8,119 nt of DNA from a candidate division WS6 bacterium GW2011_GWC2_36_7 (GTDB lineage Bacteria; Patescibacteriota; Dojkabacteria; SC72), in the NCBI GenBank assembly GCA_000991805.1, contig LBSF01000048.1:1-8119 (forward strand), read 5' to 3'. The position numbers and the translations under genes were made by a program. Below the pieces are notes generated by a model. The model was not told the DNA's origin and did no database searches. It saw nothing but the letters and a program-made list of their open reading frames with translations. Shown here piece after piece: positions 6,502 through 8,119 of the stretch. Numbering within the stretch: the stretch's first letter is position 1; each line of letters starts with the position of its first letter.

Positions 6502-7253
6502 TGGCTAAATCCAAGTTCGTACAGATTGAGAGTAAAAATGCTCTACTTGAATTATTAAAAGAAGGTAGAGATTTTGAAAGACTCTATGTTGCGACTAGTG
6601 CCTTTAAAGATCCTATTACTAAAGAAATTGTAGAGGTAGCAGCCGCAAGAAAAATCCCAATGTTAAGAGTTTCAAAGAAGATCATCAACAGACGTCTTAG
6701 AACTTCTACATCTGAAAGTGTTATTGGCTACATGTATTCTCAAAATGATTGGAACTTAGAAGAACTCCTTAATCACTTAACTGCAGATGGTAACAAGCAA
6801 CCATTCTTCCTTATTCTTGATGAATTAAAATATACCCAGAACATTGCAGCTATAATGAGATCTGCATTTGCAGCTGGTGTTAATGGCATTATTGTAAATC
6901 CTCAGGAAAAAGGTTTGGTTACAAACGAAACCATAAGAATATCAGAAGGTGCTGCAGAGAGAATTCCATTAGTAGAAATGAGCCTATTTGCAGCTATAAA
7001 AATCCTTAAGGACAATGCAGTAAAGGTTGTAGGTGTACACATGCAGGGAGATCACTATTTTGATGTTGATCTTAGAGGTCCAGTAGCATTGATGCTTGGA
7101 GCTGAAGATACTGGTATTTCGTCAGGCTTATTAGAACGATGTGATGTTTTGGCATCAATCCCAATGAGAGAAGGTATCGGTTCTTTGAATGTGAGCGCAA
7201 CAGGCGCAGTTATGGTATATGAAAAGCTCAGACAAGAACTAAAAGGTTTCTAG
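6501..7253 (+). CDS. rlmB: SpoU-family rRNA/tRNA 2'-O-ribose methyltransferase (RlmB/TrmH-like)
   Basis: The 250-residue protein has an N-terminal substrate-binding domain (about 8-79), as in RlmB, and a C-terminal SPOUT knot domain. The three SpoU motifs are present. Motif 1 is QNIAAIMRSAFAAG (113-126), with N114 and the presumed catalytic R120. Motif 2 is LMLGAEDTGIS (197-207). Motif 3 is IPMREGIGSLNVSATGA (220-236). Motifs 2 and 3 form the trefoil knot that binds S-adenosylmethionine. Proteins of this layout methylate the 2'-OH of rRNA guanosine (RlmB, 23S G2251) or other RNA sites; the exact site cannot be read here. Its ATG overlaps the rpmA stop (TAATG), so translation is probably coupled. 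Linkage to bL21 and bL27 favours a ribosomal substrate. Its TAG stop overlaps the parB stop in CTAG at 7250-7253. Confidence 0.9.
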   Translation: MAKSKFVQIESKNALLELLKEGRDFERLYVATSAFKDPITKEIVEVAAARKIPMLRVSKKIINRRLRTSTSESVIGYMYSQNDWNLEELLNHLTADGNKQPFFLILDELKYTQNIAAIMRSAFAAGVNGIIVNPQEKGLVTNETIRISEGAAERIPLVEMSLFAAIKILKDNAVKVVGVHMQGDHYFDVDLRGPVALMLGAEDTGISSGLLERCDVLASIPMREGIGSLNVSATGAVMVYEKLRQELKGF

Positions 7254-7723
7254 AGCAGTTTCCCCATTAAGTTGTTTAATTCTTCGAGTGAGTTGTATCT
7301 AATTACAACTTTTCCACCCTTTGTCATCTTGGTTATATGTGCTGTATATCCTAATTTCTGACTTAACTGTGTAGAATACTTGTCAGTTACTTGATCTGTT
7401 TTCTTCCAACTTCTTGTTGTAGAACCCTTTCCGTAGTTAATCTTTCTAACTAAAGCTTCAGTTTCTCTTACACTCATACCTCTTTTAATGACCAGATCTG
7501 CCGCAGCTATTAAAGATACTCGATCCTTAATACCAAGCAATGCTCTTGCATGTCCTTCACTTAACTTTTCATTTAAAACTTCTTCTTTTACTTCGTCAGG
7601 AATATTTAATAATCTGATTTTGTTTGTAATTGCGACTCTACTTAATCCCATCTTTTTTGCAATGATATCCTGAGATATTCCAAATTCATCTTGCATCTGC
7701 TTGAAGGCGTATGCTTCTTCCAA
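7250..7723 (-). CDS. parB: ParB C-terminal fragment (DNA-binding and dimer domains)
   Basis: This is the remainder of parB in the shifted frame. The sequence is open upstream of TTG 7723 and already reads DLNP there, so the TTG codes a normal leucine in the intact gene rather than a start. The helix-turn-helix is SQDIIAKKMGLSRVAITNKI at about 17-36 of this fragment, the adjoining EGHARALLGI helix at 56-65, and the C-terminal dimer domain KGGKVVIRYNSLEELNNLM at about 135-153. Its TAG stop overlaps the stop of the convergent methyltransferase gene. Confidence 0.8.
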   Translation of the reverse strand: MEEAYAFKQMQDEFGISQDIIAKKMGLSRVAITNKIRLLNIPDEVKEEVLNEKLSEGHARALLGIKDRVSLIAAADLVIKRGMSVRETEALVRKINYGKGSTTRSWKKTDQVTDKYSTQLSQKLGYTAHITKMTKGGKVVIRYNSLEELNNLMGKLL

Positions 7724-7727
7724 TGGG

Positions 7728-8066
7728 TTAAGATCTTTTCTCTTGAGGGGAGGAATCTTTTAGCAATACAGGTACGGTCTTCATTCCTGCTAATTGTGAA
7801 GCTCTAAGTCTTCTTTCTCCCGCAATTAAGAAATATTGGTTTGAATTTTTATCCTTAGTTATGATCAATGGCTGTATGACGCCATGTTCTCTGATTGAAT
7901 CAGCTATCTCTATCAACTCCTCCGGATCAATATGCATTCTAGGTTGATATGGATTGGGTTGTATATTGTTAATATCAAAATTTTCAACAAACGAATTGTT
8001 TGTATTCTCCATTTCATTGGAATTGATTAATGCTGCTAACCCTCTTCCTAATCCTTGTTCGTTCAT
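7728..8066 (-). CDS. parB: ParB N-terminal fragment (112 residues)
   Basis: This is the N-terminal part of the broken parB. The N-terminal ParA-interaction motif GLGRGLAALI is at 5-14, the box NPYQPR at 38-43, VIQPLIIT at 63-70, and the CTP-binding signature AGERRLRA at 82-89. After KDSSPQEK the frame reads RS and stops. As a separate protein it would lack the ENxQR motif, the helix-turn-helix and the dimer domain, so it should not partition DNA. Confidence 0.8.
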   Translation of the reverse strand: MNEQGLGRGLAALINSNEMENTNNSFVENFDINNIQPNPYQPRMHIDPEELIEIADSIREHGVIQPLIITKDKNSNQYFLIAGERRLRASQLAGMKTVPVLLKDSSPQEKRS

Positions 8067-8093
8067 TTTAGTATATGTTTATTAATTTAATAC

Positions 8094-8119
8094 TTAAAAC
8101 CTTGCTATGAATTCCTGAG
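8094..8119 (-). CDS. Possible 3' end of parA (partial)
   Basis: On the minus strand one frame at the right edge reads QEFIARF and then stops at TAA 8096-8094, 27 bases upstream of the parB ATG. ParA (Soj) proteins often end in a helix of this kind, and parA normally precedes parB. Only seven codons are visible, so the identity is an inference from position. Confidence 0.3.

Larger units (their letters stand above)
7250..8066 (-). pseudogene. parB: ParB chromosome-partition protein, frameshifted
   Basis: Two adjacent minus-strand frames together give an almost complete ParB, the parS-binding CTPase clamp of the ParABS system. The first (8066 to 7728) stops at TAA 7728-7730. The second, in another frame, resumes as DLNPLEEAYAFK from about 7735. 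Normal ParB reads ENxQRxDLNPxEEA here; the window goes from VLLKDSSPQEK straight to DLNPLEEA. So about a dozen residues including ENxQR are missing and the frame is shifted. The joint falls on AGAAAA (7736-7741), a plausible microhomology deletion. The rest, from the ParA-contact motif to the dimer domain, looks undamaged, which suggests either a very recent mutation or a sequencing/assembly error. The start at ATG 8066 has TATACT three bases upstream. Confidence 0.85.

Noticed and set aside
55..7736. AGATCT occurs about nine times in the window, more than simple base composition suggests
   Set aside because: Most copies sit within codons (for example AGA-TCT or GAT-CT), on both strands and in unrelated genes. 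There is no ordered spacing, so codon bias is the simplest reason.
7730..7745. Programmed ribosomal frameshift in parB
   Set aside because: A +1 slip at AAA-AGA could join the frames, but the joined product would still lack ENxQR, and no family precedent is known to me. A deletion explains both facts.

Overview
The window reads as a compact, AT-rich bacterial chromosome, most like a Patescibacteria (CPR) genome. Cell division, ribosomal and partition genes are packed almost without spacers. Only one start (rpmA) has a Shine-Dalgarno-like AAGG at usable spacing, no gene ends in TGA, and several conserved proteins carry lineage-type changes. The phylum-level call is an inference from style; I cannot name the class.

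Layout, left to right. (1) Plus strand 29-3888: ftsA, ftsZ and a SEDS-family ftsW/rodA gene, with gaps of 24 and 26 bases. FtsZ keeps its GTPase motifs and C-terminal FtsA-binding peptide, and FtsA keeps its membrane helix, so the Z-ring tethering pair looks functional. The SEDS protein would supply septal peptidoglycan polymerisation. (2) Minus strand 3885-4512: a higBA-type toxin-antitoxin pair, toxin first, tail to tail with ftsW. (3) A 136-base divergent spacer (4513-4648) holding a possible HigA operator and an almost perfect sigma70 promoter. That promoter sits so close to the rplU ATG that the transcript should be leaderless. (4) Plus strand 4649-7253: rplU (bL21), a TRM11/COG1041-like methyltransferase, rpmA (bL27) and a SpoU-family 2'-O-methyltransferase of the RlmB/TrmH type. 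This looks like one ribosome/RNA-modification operon. (5) Minus strand 7250-8066: parB, split by a frameshift, preceded by what may be the last codons of parA at the right edge.

The strongest observations are these. The parB lesion is best explained as a short deletion between AGAAAA repeats that also removed the conserved ENxQR motif. The rplU promoter is leaderless. The bL27 N-terminal tail lacks the basic residues that normally reach the peptidyl transferase centre. A methyltransferase with an altered catalytic motif IV lies between rplU and rpmA. Both convergent gene pairs share a 4-base palindrome containing both stop codons. I found no rRNA, tRNA, CRISPR array, insertion sequence or convincing intrinsic terminator, and there is no gene-free stretch above 300 bases.
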